64,000 nt of DNA from Xenorhabdus griffiniae (lineage in GTDB: Bacteria; Pseudomonadota; Gammaproteobacteria; Enterobacterales; Enterobacteriaceae): NCBI RefSeq assembly GCF_001028135.1, contig NZ_LDNM01000016.1:88971-152970 (forward strand), written 5' to 3'. The notes beneath the pieces are model-generated. The model was not told the origin of the DNA. It made no database searches and was given only the letters and a program-made list of their open reading frames with translations. Numbering within the stretch: the first letter of the stretch is position 1; every line of letters begins with the position of its first letter. Shown here piece after piece: positions 62,957-64,000 of the stretch. Both the position numbers and the translations under genes were made by a program.

Positions 62957-64000
62957 TATACAGTCACAGCTCAACAAGGTACTGAGTACCGTTGGAAAGC
63001 TGACCAGTTCCTTTAAATCTTTTCAACAGCATCAGAAAAAACTGGTAGGTTCAGTTGATAAAATTTATAACCAGTTTAAAAAACTTAATAAGACTGTTGA
63101 AGGATTAAAACCCATTGTAGGTTATGCGCAGGAAACTGCGCGTCTGCGTGCCGAGCTTAAAACCTATAATCAAACCATTAAACAATCTTTCTCTGCGCAG
63201 AAAAACGCCACTGGAGTGGTGCAAGTCAGCGCTGCTAGCCAATCAGCCAATATCACCCAAATTACACAGAATATTAGACAAGAAAATTCATCCAGTAAAA
63301 AGAGTGAATTTAATCTGGGTGTGACGGGTAATATGACTAACAATTTTAAATTGTTAGATAAATTGGTTATTAATATTAATCCTCAGATAACAATTTTATT
63401 TGGTATGTTGAATAAAATTAATGGGGTTTTGAATTTAACGACGGGTTTTGTACAGGTAACATTCCAAACATTAATTAATAATATACAAATATTTGGCAAT
63501 ATTAGTATCAAAGCATTTAATTCATTAAAAGTCAGTCTGGCAATATTTACCCAATTAGGCATTCAAGCGTTTGCAAATTTCAGTGCAAAACTGAATTTAT
63601 TTGCTCAATTAGGGCTTAGCATTTTTGTGCAATTAAGAGCCAGTCTAAATGTATTTGTTCAGATTGGCATTCAGGCACTGAATAAATTAAGTACCAGTTT
63701 AGATCTCTTTGCCCAGATAGGAATTCGGGCCTTTATTGAATTAAAAGCGAGCCTGAATTTCTTTGCGCAGTTGGGTATTCTGGCATTTGGTAAATTGAAA
63801 GCCACGCTGGATTCATTTGTACAGCTGGGCGTGCAGGCGCTGGACAGATTGCTGGCACCGCTGGATGTCTTTACCCAGTTGGGACTGAAAGCGTTTGAAG
63901 AATTAAAAGCCAGCCTTGCCTTCTTTGCTGATTTGGGCGTTCAGGCACTGGACAAGCTGAAAGCCACGCTGGATTCATTTGTACAGCTGGGCGCTGTCTC
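62949..64000 (+). CDS. Tape measure protein T, 3' end outside the window
   Basis: Open to the window edge, at least 350 residues from MSNIQSQLNKVLSTVGK. N-terminal helical region (NQFKKLNKTVEGLKPIV; GYAQETARLRAELKTYNQT) resembles gpT of P2. From residue 182 a run of 18-residue units begins (F-x-Q-L-G-I-Q-A-F/L-x-x-L-K-A-S/T-L-x-x) and continues past the window. Sets tail length and follows E+E' in P2 order. The start codon overlaps the E' stop. Confidence 0.92.
   Translation, partial: MSNIQSQLNKVLSTVGKLTSSFKSFQQHQKKLVGSVDKIYNQFKKLNKTVEGLKPIVGYAQETARLRAELKTYNQTIKQSFSAQKNATGVVQVSAASQSANITQITQNIRQENSSSKKSEFNLGVTGNMTNNFKLLDKLVININPQITILFGMLNKINGVLNLTTGFVQVTFQTLINNIQIFGNISIKAFNSLKVSLAIFTQLGIQAFANFSAKLNLFAQLGLSIFVQLRASLNVFVQIGIQALNKLSTSLDLFAQIGIRAFIELKASLNFFAQLGILAFGKLKATLDSFVQLGVQALDRLLAPLDVFTQLGLKAFEELKASLAFFADLGVQALDKLKATLDSFVQLGAV
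63492..64000 (+). repeat. 54-bp (18-residue) tandem repeats in the tape measure gene
   Basis: Units begin with a phenylalanine codon every 54 nt: 63492, 63546, 63600, 63654, 63708, 63762, 63816, 63870, 63924, 63978. Nucleotide identity is strongest between units 162 nt (three units) apart, for example aaagccacgctggattcatt at 63799 and 63961. Confidence 0.92.

Larger units (their letters stand above)
48005..64000. mobile_element. P2/186-like capsid-less phage tail locus (probable R-type tailocin, xenorhabdicin type)
   Basis: Order: CI repressor (minus), small ORFs, gpA, SOS module, X, Rz/Rz1, V, W, J, I, H, inverted fibre cassette, FI, FII, E/E', T, then the window ends. In P2, capsid genes Q-P-O-N-M-L precede X and are wholly missing here; Y, K, R and S are also missing from their places. 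No integrase, cox or terminase is seen. Baseplate, contractile sheath and tube genes are intact. Contractile tail with no head is the definition of an R-type tailocin; mitomycin-inducible xenorhabdicins of this descent are known. Confidence 0.85.

Noticed and set aside
48005..64000. Complete P2-type prophage
   Set aside because: No integrase, terminase, portal, scaffold or capsid gene; gene order jumps from the regulatory and gpA part to X and the tail.
1..64000. CRISPR array
   Set aside because: The tandem repeats seen (14, 16 and 54 bp) have no regularly spaced unique spacers and no cas genes.

Overview
The window looks like a chromosome segment of an entomopathogenic enterobacterium of the Xenorhabdus/Photorhabdus group, most likely Xenorhabdus. 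Reasons: housekeeping genes in the usual enterobacterial order, a pirAB insecticidal toxin pair, and a capsid-less P2-like locus of the kind that makes R-type xenorhabdicins. The genus call is inference; no search could be run.

Layout. Positions 1-9.2 kb: ygfB (5' end cut by the window), pepP, ubiH, ubiI, then gcvT-gcvH-gcvP. Positions 9.2-9.7 kb: a truncated IS1-family element sitting against the gcvP terminator. Positions 9.8-19.3 kb: HD-domain phosphohydrolase, ygfZ, sdhE-ygfX, fldB, xerD-dsbC-recJ-prfB-lysS, with prfB read through the classical +1 frameshift. Positions 19.4-23.8 kb: an accessory islet with a PsuK/YeiI-like kinase carrying an N-terminal DNA-binding domain and the pirA-pirB toxin operon. 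It is bracketed by two copies of a ~105 bp repeat that recurs at 49.2 kb. A VOC-family gene follows, with a partial repeat copy beside it.

Positions 23.8-41.7 kb hold an anaerobic (cobalt-early) cobalamin locus. cobA-cobD-pduX run leftward and cbiA-B-C-D-E-T-F-G-H-J-K-L-P-cobU-S-T run rightward, with most neighbours overlapping by 4 or 8 nt. The divergent 0.7 kb control region has two perfect FNR-type palindromes, one towards each arm. No cbiMNQO cobalt transporter is present, and cobC survives only as a scar of about 13 codons. Positions 41.7-48 kb: a divergent acyl-CoA ligase/SDR pair, queH, an orphan ExsA/LcrF-type AraC regulator without any type III secretion genes in view, a membrane-anchored bactofilin, and a GNAT acetyltransferase.

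Positions 48-64 kb (running off the window): a P2/186-like tail locus with CI-type repressor, replication endonuclease gpA, an SOS module (perfect LexA palindrome, small ORF, DinI/Tum-like protein), tail X, Rz/embedded Rz1, baseplate V-W-J-I, fibre H, an oppositely oriented fibre fragment with its chaperone, sheath FI, tube FII, E/E+E' frameshift gene and the start of the tape measure T. Capsid, terminase, portal, integrase, holin, endolysin and the R/S tail-completion genes are absent from their expected places. Three TGT-N12-ACA sites lie before X, V and FI, and suggest Ogr-type late control is retained. The combination fits an SOS-inducible R-type tailocin with a two-allele fibre cassette. 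The tape measure has 18-residue tandem repeats that continue past the window end.
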